From: Methanobacteriaceae archaeon
GTDB taxonomy: Archaea; Methanobacteriota; Methanobacteria; Methanobacteriales; Methanobacteriaceae
Assembly: GCA_013403005.1 (NCBI GenBank)
Contig: JACBOA010000015.1
Span: 12,501-76,500 of the forward strand
Reading direction: 5' to 3'
DNA length: 64,000 bases
In this document: piece by piece, positions 33,488 through 42,442 of the stretch
Position numbering within the stretch: position 1 is the first letter of the stretch
Layout: each line of letters starts with the position of its first letter
Notes under the pieces: generated by a model
What the model saw: the letters and a program-made list of their open reading frames with translations, nothing else
Database searches by the model: none
Told to the model about the DNA's origin: nothing
Made by a program: the position numbers and the translations under genes

Positions 33488-33864
33488 TATTTCTGGATAC
33501 TAGCTATTCAATTGCTTTTTTTGTAAATGGAGAAGAAAACCATGATAGAGCTGTTGAAATAGCTAAAATTATCAAAAATGGAGAAAAAATAATTTCAAAA
33601 CTGGTTGTTGCTGAAACAATAACTGTTTTAAAAAAGAAATTAGAAACAAAGGACATTATAAAGATATATGATACATTAAAGGATTTTACTACAGCAGAAG
33701 ATAGTCATTTGTTTATGAAGCATTCAAACATTTTATAAAGTATGATGGTGAAATAAGCTTTTTTGATGCAGTGTATATTGCAATAATGGAAGATTTAGCA
33801 ATTCACCAAAGTAAGCTTTGATTCTGATTTTAACAATAAAAAGGGAATCATAGTAATTCAATAA
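33484..33864 (+). pseudogene. PIN-domain (VapC-like) toxin broken by two frameshifts
   Basis: The first frame encodes MIFLDTSYSIAFFVNGEENH and runs to a stop at 33738. The homologous continuation is in other frames: YEAFKHFIKYDGEISFFDAVYIAIM from 33714 and VSFDSDFNNKKGIIVIQ from 33811 to a TAA at 33864. Together they rebuild a complete PIN domain with its acidic residues (LDTS, AET, FFDAVY, FDSDF). Loss of one T at 33711-33714 and an extra base at 33810 explain the breaks. The antitoxin upstream is intact. Confidence 0.82.
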
Positions 33865-34124
33865 TTATCAAAATCAATTTTAAATAATGATAAAAAATTG
33901 TATTTGGATCGCTCTTGACCTTATACCTTCACATGTACCTCAAAGTCTTCCCATTCACAGTATTTATGGATTAAACTGCATGGACCAATCATTTCGCATC
34001 AAATACATGTTTTTTGCACTGAAAGAAGGTGATGAGTACAAATTTATAATCTTAAACTACACTCAATTTATAATCTAAAATTTTCAAAGGAAATAAATCG
34101 CCTAAAATTATGGAGTATTTTAGA

Positions 34125-34892
34125 ATGAATGGTAAAGTTGTTTTCATAGGAGCCGGACCCGGAGACCCGGAACTAATCACCCTTAAAGCACTTAAAGTGA
34201 TTGAAAAGGCAGATGTCATTATCTATGCAGGGTCACTGGTGAACCCTGAAATATTAGGTTACGCCAAGGAAGAAGCAGTGATCTACAACAGTGCCCATAT
34301 GAACCTGGATGAAATAGTAGATGTGATGGGTGAAGCTGCTGGTGAGGGTAAACTGGTTGCCAGGGTGCACACCGGAGACCCGTCCATCTACGGTGCCATA
34401 AAAGAGCAGATACAGCAACTGAAAAGTAAACAAATAGAATACCACATCATCCCGGGAGTAAGCTCCCTATTTGCCGCAGCTGCAGCCCTGGAAACTGAGC
34501 TAACTTTACCAGAAGTTTCTCAAACTGTTATAATAACCCGGCCATCAGGCAGAACCCCTAAACCAGACCGGGAGGCCATATTCCGCCTGGCAGAGCATCA
34601 GGCCACCATGTGTATATTCCTGGGAGTGCATATGATTGGTAAGGTGGTGGGTGAACTCTTGACCTTCTACGACCCTGAAACCCCGGTGGCAGTGGTGCAG
34701 AAGGCCAGCTGGAAGGATGAGAAAATTGTTAGGGGAAACCTGACTGATATAATAGATAAAGTCAAGGATGCAGGTATCCAGAAGACAGCAATAATAGTGG
34801 TAGGGGAGGTTCTTCATCCAGGTAGTGTGACTCCTTCCAAGCTATATGATGCTCACTTTACACATGAGTACCGGAAGGGTGAAGGAGAATAG
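34125..34892 (+). CDS. cbiF: Precorrin-4/cobalt-factor IV C11-methyltransferase
   Basis: The 255-aa SAM-dependent methyltransferase acts in anaerobic cobalamin synthesis. Family features are VVFIGAGPGDPELITLKALKVI at the N-terminus, IYAGSLVNPEIL, ARVHTGDPSIYGAIKEQ and YHIIPGVSSLFAAAAAL. ATG 34125 has GGAG 9 bases upstream; an in-frame ATG at 34110 lies before that site. Methanogens need corrinoid cofactors for methyl transfer. No other cobalamin gene is adjacent. Confidence 0.93.
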   Translation: MNGKVVFIGAGPGDPELITLKALKVIEKADVIIYAGSLVNPEILGYAKEEAVIYNSAHMNLDEIVDVMGEAAGEGKLVARVHTGDPSIYGAIKEQIQQLKSKQIEYHIIPGVSSLFAAAAALETELTLPEVSQTVIITRPSGRTPKPDREAIFRLAEHQATMCIFLGVHMIGKVVGELLTFYDPETPVAVVQKASWKDEKIVRGNLTDIIDKVKDAGIQKTAIIVVGEVLHPGSVTPSKLYDAHFTHEYRKGEGE

Positions 34893-35101
34893 ATAGTAAG
34901 TGTTGAATTTGAAGATAATTCATCATCTCTTCTGAATCAGTAAGAATTAGAATAAAAGATAATATAGAAAAAATCATTTCTCAAGGATTAGAATATTTTA
35001 TTTGGGGGGTTTTTTTTAATTTGCATGAAACTAATCAGGTCTCTGTGTTAGTTTATCCTCTTCATTTATGTGGAATTGTTGAAAATCAGTTCATACAATT
35101 T

Positions 35102-35986
35102 TTATTTACCCATAACTCTCCAGATCATCCGGGAAACACTGTGCAGAATTAGACCAGTGAAGGCAATGAAAGCACCGAAAATTGTTAACAGGGCTGCTAA
35201 AGTTGTGGGGAATAAAGTCTTCATGCTTCCAGCCAGGTATTCTCCGAAGAAATAAAGGCCCAGAACCATCCCTGTTATGATCATGATTGATCCAGGGAGT
35301 GTGAAATAGTATAAGGGGCGGTTGAATTCCATATCCTGCAAAAGTCGTACCAGAACACTCAACCCATGCTTTACAGGGTTCATTTTATGCTGGTTTTTTT
35401 CTCCATAGGTGGTGTTAATTTCAACTTCTTTTATTCGCAGCTTAGCCCGGGCGGCATCAATTAACATCTCACTTTCAATGGTGTAATCTTTGCTGTGGAA
35501 GCGAAATACGGGTATGGTGTGACCGGCAAATGCTCTGAAACCGCTTTGGCTGTCGGTAACATCGATATTTCCACTGATCTTAGTGGCAGTGTCCAGAACA
35601 TTCTGCCCCACCCTTCGATAGGCAGGTGTTTCTCCACTGTTACCATTTAAATAACGGCTCCCATTAACCACGTCTGCTTCATTTTTAAGGATGGGTTCCA
35701 GTAGTTTAGGTATTTCTGCAGGGTTGTGCTGGCCATCCGAGTCCAGAGTTACTATGATATCTGCGTCCCGGGCGGCGTTAAATCCTGTTTTAAGGGCAAC
35801 TCCCTTACCTTGATTAGTGGGGTGCACCACCACCTCTGCCCCGGCTAATTTGGCTATTTCAGCAGTTTTATCAGTACTGCCATCATCCACAACGATCACT
35901 CTTAAAACCTTCTGGCGTGTTCCCAGAACAGTGCTGCCAATGGTTTTTTCCTCGTTGTAGGCAGGTATCACAGCTGTAACTTTTAT
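35102..35986 (-). CDS. GT2 glycosyltransferase with C-terminal membrane segments, probable ATA start
   Basis: A DPM1-like family 2 glycosyltransferase of about 295 aa. It has VIPAYNEEKTIG, DDGSTDKT and the metal motif LDSDGQHNP, then two to three hydrophobic segments after residue about 225. It probably transfers sugar from a nucleotide to a lipid carrier at the membrane. The first classical start (GTG at 35971) would cut the first beta strand. GGAGG at 35994-35998 is followed after 7 bases by ATA at 35986, giving the family-like start (I/M)KVTAVIPAYNEE. Confidence 0.85.
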   Translation of the reverse strand: MKVTAVIPAYNEEKTIGSTVLGTRQKVLRVIVVDDGSTDKTAEIAKLAGAEVVVHPTNQGKGVALKTGFNAARDADIIVTLDSDGQHNPAEIPKLLEPILKNEADVVNGSRYLNGNSGETPAYRRVGQNVLDTATKISGNIDVTDSQSGFRAFAGHTIPVFRFHSKDYTIESEMLIDAARAKLRIKEVEINTTYGEKNQHKMNPVKHGLSVLVRLLQDMEFNRPLYYFTLPGSIMIITGMVLGLYFFGEYLAGSMKTLFPTTLAALLTIFGAFIAFTGLILHSVSRMIWRVMGK

Positions 35987-36131
35987 TAATATTCCTCCAG
36001 TTGAATCCAGTAATATTGTATAAGTATGCCAATATATTTAATTGTTGTTAATATTTCTATCTAAAAAGATTACAAATATGTTTATCCTTCCATATAGTCT
36101 CTTCATTTTCATATTTTTTTAGGGGGGGGTG

Positions 36132-36953
36132 TTAATGCAAACCAAACACTGCTAGGTTTACAAAGGGCATCACCAGAAACAGCATGGAGTTTGATATTCC
36201 GTGAGCCAGAGTAATTCCCAGGATAGATCTGGTTTTAATAAAAGCATAACCATAGAACATGGCCACACTGAACACAAATACCAGGTCTGCAAAGTAGATC
36301 CAGCCAATGTGCATGGTGGTGAACACCAGGGAAGTGTAAATCAGTCCAAAGGCAGGTCCTATCATTTTCATGGTATTGGTCTGGAGGATGCCCCTGAAAA
36401 GCAATTCTTCAGCCAGCCCGGTTGCTATTAAAAGAATGAAAAACCCTCCAATTAAAAGTAAGGGTGTAAACTGAGAAATTAAAGGGTCGGGACGCAGGAT
36501 CATAAATTCAATAATACCGGTGATAAACCCGGTGGTGGCAATAAGGAGTTGCAATGGGAGTTTACCTAGAATAAGTCCCACTTCCTCCAAAGTAAGGTTT
36601 TGGCTGCGCATTATAGCGATGGATGCGGCGAAAAGGGGAATAGCAACTATGGGGAACCAGTACAGGGGTTTTATTTGCATCATGGGTATGGAAAGTCCAA
36701 CAATGCGGATGATGGGGATGGGCATCATACTGCGCAGCAGGTTGGAAAAATCCAGGGACTCCACCATGGCTGCGTTCACCAGAAGTGCGAACAGGATAAT
36801 GGTATGAGCAGCCAATCCCCAAGTTTTATTTACATAGGTGGTGACCAGTTCAGCAGCAATCAGGGCCAGAAGATAGGCAATTAAAGTAATAACATAGTTT
36901 CCGGGCAATCCTATTTCCAAACCTTTATGATGGACTTTTTCACTGCTTTTCAC
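36132..36953 (-). CDS. CPBP family intramembrane metalloprotease (CAAX protease-like)
   Basis: A 273-aa protein with about eight hydrophobic segments. The conserved CPBP motifs are visible: EELLFRGIL (Glu-Glu and Arg), a histidine in FTTMHIGWI, and the C-terminal LAHGISNSMLF. The substrate is unknown; archaeal members are membrane proteases or structural relatives. The start MKSSEKVHHKG gives a short cytoplasmic tail. Confidence 0.88.
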   Translation of the reverse strand: MKSSEKVHHKGLEIGLPGNYVITLIAYLLALIAAELVTTYVNKTWGLAAHTIILFALLVNAAMVESLDFSNLLRSMMPIPIIRIVGLSIPMMQIKPLYWFPIVAIPLFAASIAIMRSQNLTLEEVGLILGKLPLQLLIATTGFITGIIEFMILRPDPLISQFTPLLLIGGFFILLIATGLAEELLFRGILQTNTMKMIGPAFGLIYTSLVFTTMHIGWIYFADLVFVFSVAMFYGYAFIKTRSILGITLAHGISNSMLFLVMPFVNLAVFGLH

Positions 36954-37089
36954 GATTTATTCTCCACTTCAACCATTGAATCTGAAAGTACAATACAAGA
37001 AGTTAAGCGTTATCATCACATATAACTGTAACTATTATGACGATTTACTTGGTTATTGTTAATATAGTTGGTATTTGTAAATGAAGTAT

Positions 37090-37707
37090 TTAAAGGTAAT
37101 AGGTTTTCCTAACACTTTTAGCTGCTGATTTCTCCTGGTTAGGGTAGTATATGAAGTCACTGATTCCAAGAATGCGGAAACCCTCCCTCTGCAAGGTGTA
37201 AGTGCCCTCCCAGTCAGTCATCACCCCGTCGATGGTGAAGCTACCATTGAAAGTTTTTCCATCGTTCTGGAAGTAGGTCACCCCGGTCCAGGCAGCGCAA
37301 GATAGGTTCATATGTCCCTTGAAACTGGTGTTGAACATGGCAGCCTTAACATCTTTATTTAATAGGGAGTACAGGGTTCCCCAGGTGATTTTTATTTCAT
37401 CAATTTTCCCGGTTCCTCTCAGCCCATCTTCAGTGTAATCCAGGGGACTTTCAGCTTTCTCAGCACCTGAAAGTTTTAAAAAGAAGTTAAAATTCTTCCC
37501 TTTACCATTAATTTTGTAAAATCCACCTAGAGACGCCTCATTGGGGTTTTCAGGATGTGTGGGGGGTATCCATACTTTAGATGTGTAGTTGTAGGGGATC
37601 TGTTCAAAAACAAAACCACTAATGACTCCCTGTGTGACTTCGAGTAAGGAGATGCATGCAATTCCCACAATTAGTACAACAGCTATGAAGAGTAGGTTGC
37701 GGTTCAT
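37090..37707 (-). CDS. Hypothetical membrane-anchored extracytoplasmic protein
   Basis: A 205-aa protein starting MNRNLLFIAVVLIVGIACISLLE, a signal-anchor, followed by an extracytoplasmic domain with aromatic, glycine-rich beta-type sequence (GVISGFVFEQIPYNYTSKVW) and potential glycosylation sites (NYT, NTS, NLS, NGS). I do not recognise the family. The start at 37707 is favoured because the earlier ATG at 37797 lies inside the upstream gene. It follows two other small exported or membrane proteins on the same strand. Confidence 0.65.
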   Translation of the reverse strand: MNRNLLFIAVVLIVGIACISLLEVTQGVISGFVFEQIPYNYTSKVWIPPTHPENPNEASLGGFYKINGKGKNFNFFLKLSGAEKAESPLDYTEDGLRGTGKIDEIKITWGTLYSLLNKDVKAAMFNTSFKGHMNLSCAAWTGVTYFQNDGKTFNGSFTIDGVMTDWEGTYTLQREGFRILGISDFIYYPNQEKSAAKSVRKTYYL

Positions 37708-37769
37708 ATCTATCAGATAGTTATTAGTAAAACAAAAAATAAGGGAAAATAAAAAAAGGGTTTTTATTT

Positions 37770-38441
37770 TTAGACGATGGCTGCAATTAACCGGCACAGT
37801 TCAGGGGGTCTGGTGACTATGATGGTTACAGTTCCATCTGCATTTACAATTAGTACCTCTTCTTCGAAGACTGGTTCCTGGTCTGCAGTGTCGTATGGTG
37901 TGATTTTTGCCAGTTCCTCAGGGGTTGTTGCGATGAATACTGTTGTATCGTTGATGTTTGCTGGTAACTGATAGATGGGTACTGGGCTGAAGTTGATATT
38001 AGTTGAATTGTCTTTAGGTCCTGGGTTTAAGGTATTGGACCATCCCTGTAGTGTGAGGTTAATGGTTCCATTAGTACCTACACCGTTAGTGTTGTTAAAG
38101 AGTCCTTTCCAGGATTGGATGCGTATTGTGGTTCCAGCGGGTAATGGTTCGTTGCCGTATCCCAGTATCTGGGATAAATCAATGGTGGCAGTTCCGTTAG
38201 GTTTGATAAAGGTTTCTGCATATATGGTCCTGTTTGTACCATTTTTAGCAGTACCATTGGCAACCAGTTCTACTTGTAACCAAGTAGTTCCATTGTTTGT
38301 TAGCGATAATTTGGTACTCTTTTCGTTAATAGCATTGACATTGGAGTTACTAGTAGTATTGGTATTGTTGGAACATCCGGATACAGCCACAACCACTATG
38401 ACTACTGCCAGGATGGACAATAATCCTAAATTTTTTCTCAT
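37770..38441 (-). CDS. Predicted lipoprotein of unknown function
   Basis: A 223-aa protein with a lipoprotein-type signal (MRKNLGLLSILAVVIVVVAV then SGCSN). The mature part is Asn/Thr-rich with many N-glycosylation sequons and no recognised domain. ATG 38441 follows GGGAGTGGT; an upstream in-frame start at 38471 has no site. It is probably co-transcribed with the genes on either side on the minus strand. Confidence 0.75.
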   Translation of the reverse strand: MRKNLGLLSILAVVIVVVAVSGCSNNTNTTSNSNVNAINEKSTKLSLTNNGTTWLQVELVANGTAKNGTNRTIYAETFIKPNGTATIDLSQILGYGNEPLPAGTTIRIQSWKGLFNNTNGVGTNGTINLTLQGWSNTLNPGPKDNSTNINFSPVPIYQLPANINDTTVFIATTPEELAKITPYDTADQEPVFEEEVLIVNADGTVTIIVTRPPELCRLIAAIV

Positions 38442-38454
38442 TTTAGACCACTCC

Positions 38455-38748
38455 CTAGAGTATGGTAACAACTTTGTAGGTTACAACTGCACCGAATACA
38501 AAAAGTAGTGGCAGTATAGCAACGTTAGAGCTGTTAATAAAGGTGTTTATTTTATTATTTTTGTGAGCCTCGGAGCTTAAAATCTCCTTCAGGGCCAAAA
38601 ACGCGATAAGTGCCACCACAGCAATTAAACTGTAGCCTAAAATATCCGCTGAAGTCACCGCGGTTGTCACGGTGGTGGCAGCAGTAGCAGATGTGGCTGC
38701 AGTGGTGGTGGTTGTAGTAGTGGTGGTTGTGGTTACTGTTGATATCAT
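38455..38748 (-). CDS. Small membrane protein with a threonine run
   Basis: A 97-aa protein. Residues 4-17 are threonine-rich, including 11 consecutive Thr encoded by a mixed ACN tract, followed by an Ala/Thr stretch and two hydrophobic segments (about 36-53 and 77-95). I do not recognise a family. AAGGTTTAATC precedes the ATG. Because the repeat is coded by varied ACN codons it is a real low-complexity protein segment rather than a single-codon slippage tract. Confidence 0.6.
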   Translation of the reverse strand: MISTVTTTTTTTTTTTAATSATAATTVTTAVTSADILGYSLIAVVALIAFLALKEILSSEAHKNNKINTFINSSNVAILPLLFVFGAVVTYKVVTIL

Positions 38749-39057
38749 GATTAAACCTTCTTTTTCTTCTATTATATATTTTTTTCCTTTTTGGGCAATA
38801 TAATCCTTTAATCACAATTGGTGTATTTATGTGGTTCTAGTACACATTATTTGCATTTATACAGTGAGTATTATTTTTTTAGTTGTAAATAAGCTTTACG
38901 AAATGATTTTTTGGTGAAAAATATCAAGAGTATTTTAAAGCCATTAGAAGGAGCTAGAATATTTTATTTCTTATAAGAGCATTCCATCTCCTAATTCCGG
39001 TGTCATATTTTTCTTTAGCAGAGTATTATGTTGAACTTGTCACTTCACTAGAAATTT
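38749..39057. other. Gene-less AT-rich stretch
   Basis: No open reading frame with a ribosome binding site and no RNA gene is visible between the small membrane protein and the DUF1616 gene. It probably contains the promoter of the three-gene minus-strand group ending at 37090. Confidence 0.5.
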
Positions 39058-39088
39058 AATCTAATGGGATTTATCATTCCATCAGATT
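39058..39088 (-). terminator. Inverted repeat at the 3' end of the DUF1616 gene
   Basis: AATCTAATGG (39058-39067) pairs with CCATCAGATT (39079-39088) with one mismatch. It lies three bases beyond the stop of the minus-strand gene and may form a terminator hairpin. Confidence 0.35.
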
Positions 39089-39090
39089 TT

Positions 39091-41340
39091 CTATTTAACA
39101 TTCAACCACAAGTGCAGTGAACGGTACACTGTTTCGTTGTCTGGTAATTTGTACAGTAAGAATTCCATCTTCTTCTGACCAGAAGTTCCTGCAGTGAAGG
39201 TGTATGGTATTTCCACCTTTTCTCCGTTGGACAGGGTTAAATTTTCTTGTTTAAGTGTGCTGTTATTTACCTTTACCACCAGTTTATAATCAGTGGTGGC
39301 ATATTCATGGTTCACCACACCAATGATAACAGTGCCGTTTTGTCCGGTGGTGAGGTTGGTGGGATAGTTACTGGCTGTTCCATTGGGTCCTAAGATGTAG
39401 AATTCCGTGAACTTCTCACCCTCTTTGGGTTTTACAATAATGTAAACTGTGGTGGCAATGGCCAGGATAATGCTGATGATGAGTATAATGGATAAAATTC
39501 TTTCTATTTTTGATTCTCCCTGGAATGATTCTTTCATTCCCTTCATAAACTCACTGAAAGGCACACTGAACCTTTCTTCGTCAGTTAGTTTCTTCCTTCG
39601 CAGGAATGCTACCAGGCACATGGACAGGGTGAAAATGGTGAGGCTGATGAGGATGGGGTCCAGGCGTATTCCCCAGGGCGTGTAGTTAAGTGCCAGACCA
39701 ATAAGGGGTGTTACAGCGATGCTCAAACCGAAACTCAAAGCCGCCCTTTCAATACCATCAAGATCATCCCTTTTAGGGAAAAGAGCAGCTATTAATGCGT
39801 AACCGGGAATAAACAGAACCAGTAAGATTCCAAGGATAGTTCTGATGAAGGTTTGATTCAAGGGTGGTATAAGTACAAAAGCTGCAGTTAGAATGGTTAT
39901 GGCAACAACCAGTAAAAGGTCCGTGAAGGGATAACGAGGTTTAACCCAGTCAACAGGAGTTTTCTCGCCAAGAGATTCACCATCTTCATCCCTTTTAGTA
40001 TCAACAGTTTTAACCACATGACCAATACCTTCTAGAAGAGTATCTTTCTTTTTGCTTTCTTCACTCTCCTGCACAAGTTTTTCATGCGATTTTTCAGCTT
40101 TCTCTGCTTTGTGTAAATCTTCCGGGGTGGTGAATTCTTTCTCTTCAGCAGTAATCTCTTGGGTTTCAGGTTCTTCTTCTAATTCATCTTCTCCTTTTGT
40201 TGCTCTCCATTTACGCAGGAAAGCCCCAGCCACCAGCACCACTGATGCGACTAGCATCACCCCCACCATATAATTGGGGAGGGAGGGTAATAGATGCATT
40301 AAAAAAGCCAGGAAAGAGAGAGTGAAGAGGACCAGCGCTACAATAACACTGGCTAGTATCAGATCCCTTGAACTTGCCCGGGATTTATCCGGGAATATGA
40401 TGGTAAGGGCAGCATAACCCAAAATGAATAGCAGTAATATGAAAAATACTACTGAAGTGGCAGTGGTTTTCAGTGGATTGAAGCAGAGGAATAAGAGTGA
40501 AACTCCGCTTAAAAACAGGATTATTAGAAGATCCCAGTATTTAAAACCAGATTTTTCCTCTGCAGGTTCATCCCACCATACAGGGGTGTCCATTTCCTTC
40601 TCATAATCCGAGGTGGTAACATCAGTTTTAACTGGCCTTTCTACCCTTAAGGGGAAATTTTTAATTTCCTCTTTGTCTTTAATTCTCTCATACTGGAGGG
40701 GCTTCTGTTTTTTTATTTCTTCCTTCCAGGATTCATAATCCAGTTCATCTGGCTCTTCTTCAGGTAAATAATCAGTACCTTCTTTTTGAAGATCCGGAGT
40801 TTCCTCTTCCAGAAATTCTTCTTCACCCAGCTCATCAGGTTGGATTGGGGGTTCTTCAGGTGGATAGGTTTCCAGATCCTCATATTCCTGTTCTTCACGG
40901 GCCTGCCGGCGCATGTATGCTGCTCTTTCAATGGATTCTTCCAGGGTAAGCTGATAATCCATCTCAGAAGGTTCTTCTTCTGATTCCCTCCCCGAGCGAC
41001 GGGCCATGGCCAGTAATGACAGTAGGATGGCTATAATGAAGATTAAATTATTCAGATTGCTTTCAACTGATTTCAGACTCAGTGAATTAAGTATTAGGGG
41101 TAAGAATAGCAGGAAAAAAAGTCCCAGCACGAAACCTATGCCGGTGCGTAAGTCCCAGCCCATTCTCTCATCAGTGGGCCAGATAGCTGTTATGATGGCA
41201 TAGCCTGGTAAGAAAAGTATCAGGATAGTGGTGATGAAGGTTAAGGTGTAACCCTTGAATAACTGCAGCCAGGTCAGTATAAGAACCACGAGGCTGAGGA
41301 TGATAACCAGTAGAAGGTCTTTCTGTGATGAGAGTTTCAT
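39091..41340 (-). CDS. DUF1616 membrane protein with three membrane modules
   Basis: A 749-aa protein. Three related hydrophobic modules (about residues 8-110, 270-375 and 470-590) each contain a LFxPGYAxIxAxxP-like motif followed by a family-type helix. They are separated by long acidic linkers rich in Glu/Pro (about 115-250 and 380-460). A membrane segment near 620-640 leads to an extracytoplasmic C-terminal domain with sequons. DUF1616 proteins in methanogens are of unknown function. A box A 22 bases from the ATG suggests a leaderless transcript. Confidence 0.82.
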   Translation of the reverse strand: MKLSSQKDLLLVIILSLVVLILTWLQLFKGYTLTFITTILILFLPGYAIITAIWPTDERMGWDLRTGIGFVLGLFFLLFLPLILNSLSLKSVESNLNNLIFIIAILLSLLAMARRSGRESEEEPSEMDYQLTLEESIERAAYMRRQAREEQEYEDLETYPPEEPPIQPDELGEEEFLEEETPDLQKEGTDYLPEEEPDELDYESWKEEIKKQKPLQYERIKDKEEIKNFPLRVERPVKTDVTTSDYEKEMDTPVWWDEPAEEKSGFKYWDLLIILFLSGVSLLFLCFNPLKTTATSVVFFILLLFILGYAALTIIFPDKSRASSRDLILASVIVALVLFTLSFLAFLMHLLPSLPNYMVGVMLVASVVLVAGAFLRKWRATKGEDELEEEPETQEITAEEKEFTTPEDLHKAEKAEKSHEKLVQESEESKKKDTLLEGIGHVVKTVDTKRDEDGESLGEKTPVDWVKPRYPFTDLLLVVAITILTAAFVLIPPLNQTFIRTILGILLVLFIPGYALIAALFPKRDDLDGIERAALSFGLSIAVTPLIGLALNYTPWGIRLDPILISLTIFTLSMCLVAFLRRKKLTDEERFSVPFSEFMKGMKESFQGESKIERILSIILIISIILAIATTVYIIVKPKEGEKFTEFYILGPNGTASNYPTNLTTGQNGTVIIGVVNHEYATTDYKLVVKVNNSTLKQENLTLSNGEKVEIPYTFTAGTSGQKKMEFLLYKLPDNETVYRSLHLWLNVK

Positions 41341-41362
41341 AATCAGTGTTGGGAGGAGGAGG

Positions 41363-41404
41363 TATAAATACTTGTAATCAGTGTTGGGAGGAGGGTTATA
41401 AATA
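41363..41404 (-). promoter_or_regulatory. Tandemly duplicated promoter of the DUF1616 gene
   Basis: On the minus strand TATTTATA boxes occur at 41363-41370 and 41397-41404, each within a nearly identical 34-base unit that also contains CCTCCTCCCAACACTGATTA. The nearer box lies 22 bases before the ATG, which itself has no Shine-Dalgarno sequence. Confidence 0.55.
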
Positions 41405-41538
41405 CATAAATTGTAATAGAAATGGGGCTGTTAAAAAGTTTAGGAGTTTACAATAGAAATCGCTGTAATCTTTGAAATAGGGGGGGAGTCGTAATCTAAA
41501 AAAATATGGTACGGTTAAATTAATGCTTTGATTTTTAG

Positions 41539-41958
41539 TTATTTTCTACTTAAAAAATCTTCAATTTGGCTTGTGAACTCTTGAAAGTCGTCCAGATGTT
41601 CATGGAGAGTTAAAAATGCGATTTCATCATCCAAACTACCGTAACGATGTACAACTATGTTACGGAATCCTTTCATTATCTTGAGTTTTTCACCAAGATC
41701 AATACTCAGGATTCTGGATTTCATCAGATTGTCTATAATATCTTTTTCATCTTGAGGTATTCCACTGGATAATTCAGAGTTGATAATGGAGCATATGTCC
41801 CAAACATTTTCTATGGAAAATTCAATCCTTTTATAAATACCATCTTTAACCAGTCCTAAGTCCTGGAACTCTTCTAAAGTATCAGGTAAATTTGATTGTA
41901 CCATAATTACGCTTTCATGGATTTCTTTGATTTTATTGCGAATAATATCTCGCCTCAT
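41539..41958 (-). CDS. hepT: HepT-like HEPN-domain toxin ribonuclease
   Basis: A 139-aa helical protein with the HEPN motif Rx4HxY (RNIVVHRY near residue 103). HepT toxins cleave RNA and are inactivated by AMPylation by the paired MntA (family knowledge). The start overlaps the end of mntA by four bases, so they form one operon on the minus strand. Unlike the other two toxin genes in this window it is intact. Confidence 0.88.
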   Translation of the reverse strand: MRRDIIRNKIKEIHESVIMVQSNLPDTLEEFQDLGLVKDGIYKRIEFSIENVWDICSIINSELSSGIPQDEKDIIDNLMKSRILSIDLGEKLKIMKGFRNIVVHRYGSLDDEIAFLTLHEHLDDFQEFTSQIEDFLSRK

Positions 41959-42332
41959 GTGATGAATTCCTCCCCAATGTAATGGTAATAATGCCTCTTA
42001 AAATCCTCGAATTCTTTAATGGTCTGGCAGGCCACATCATGCAGGAAATGATTGTCCTGGGAGTAGAGCAGTTCACCCTTCAAAACATCCTTCCGGATAT
42101 ATAAAGGGAGTTGCTGGTAAATCTGCAGATCTATTTCATCACTTAAAATTTCAGAAAGAGTTTCCAATCGAAAGCGAGAAGCATCTAACCGGCTGCCCTC
42201 ATAATAAACACATAGATCGATATCAGAGTCTTCTCTATCTTTCCCCTGGGCTACAGAACCATAGAGAATGATGAATTTTACTTTATCAAAATCTTTTCTT
42301 TCTTTTATAATCTGCAGGACTTTGTTGATCAT
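41955..42332 (-). CDS. mntA: MntA-like minimal nucleotidyltransferase antitoxin
   Basis: A 125-aa nucleotidyltransferase with the motif GSx10DxD (GSVAQGKDREDSDIDLCVY). In characterised pairs this enzyme AMPylates a tyrosine near the HEPN active site of HepT. The ATG at 42332 is chosen by family length; a GTG nine codons upstream (42359) is an alternative, neither having a clear Shine-Dalgarno. It overlaps hepT by four bases. Confidence 0.86.
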   Translation of the reverse strand: MINKVLQIIKERKDFDKVKFIILYGSVAQGKDREDSDIDLCVYYEGSRLDASRFRLETLSEILSDEIDLQIYQQLPLYIRKDVLKGELLYSQDNHFLHDVACQTIKEFEDFKRHYYHYIGEEFIT

Positions 42333-42442
42333 ATCTTTTTTATGTGGCAAAAAAATCACAAGAATTGTATATGTTACTATGAATAATAAGTTTTTATGGT
42401 ATCATTTTTATTCATAAATCGAAAATTTATAGGTGTCATAAT

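Noticed and set aside
33887..34078. 63-codon frame between the PIN remnant and cbiF
   Set aside because: No Shine-Dalgarno, no family resemblance, mixed aromatic composition; likely chance.
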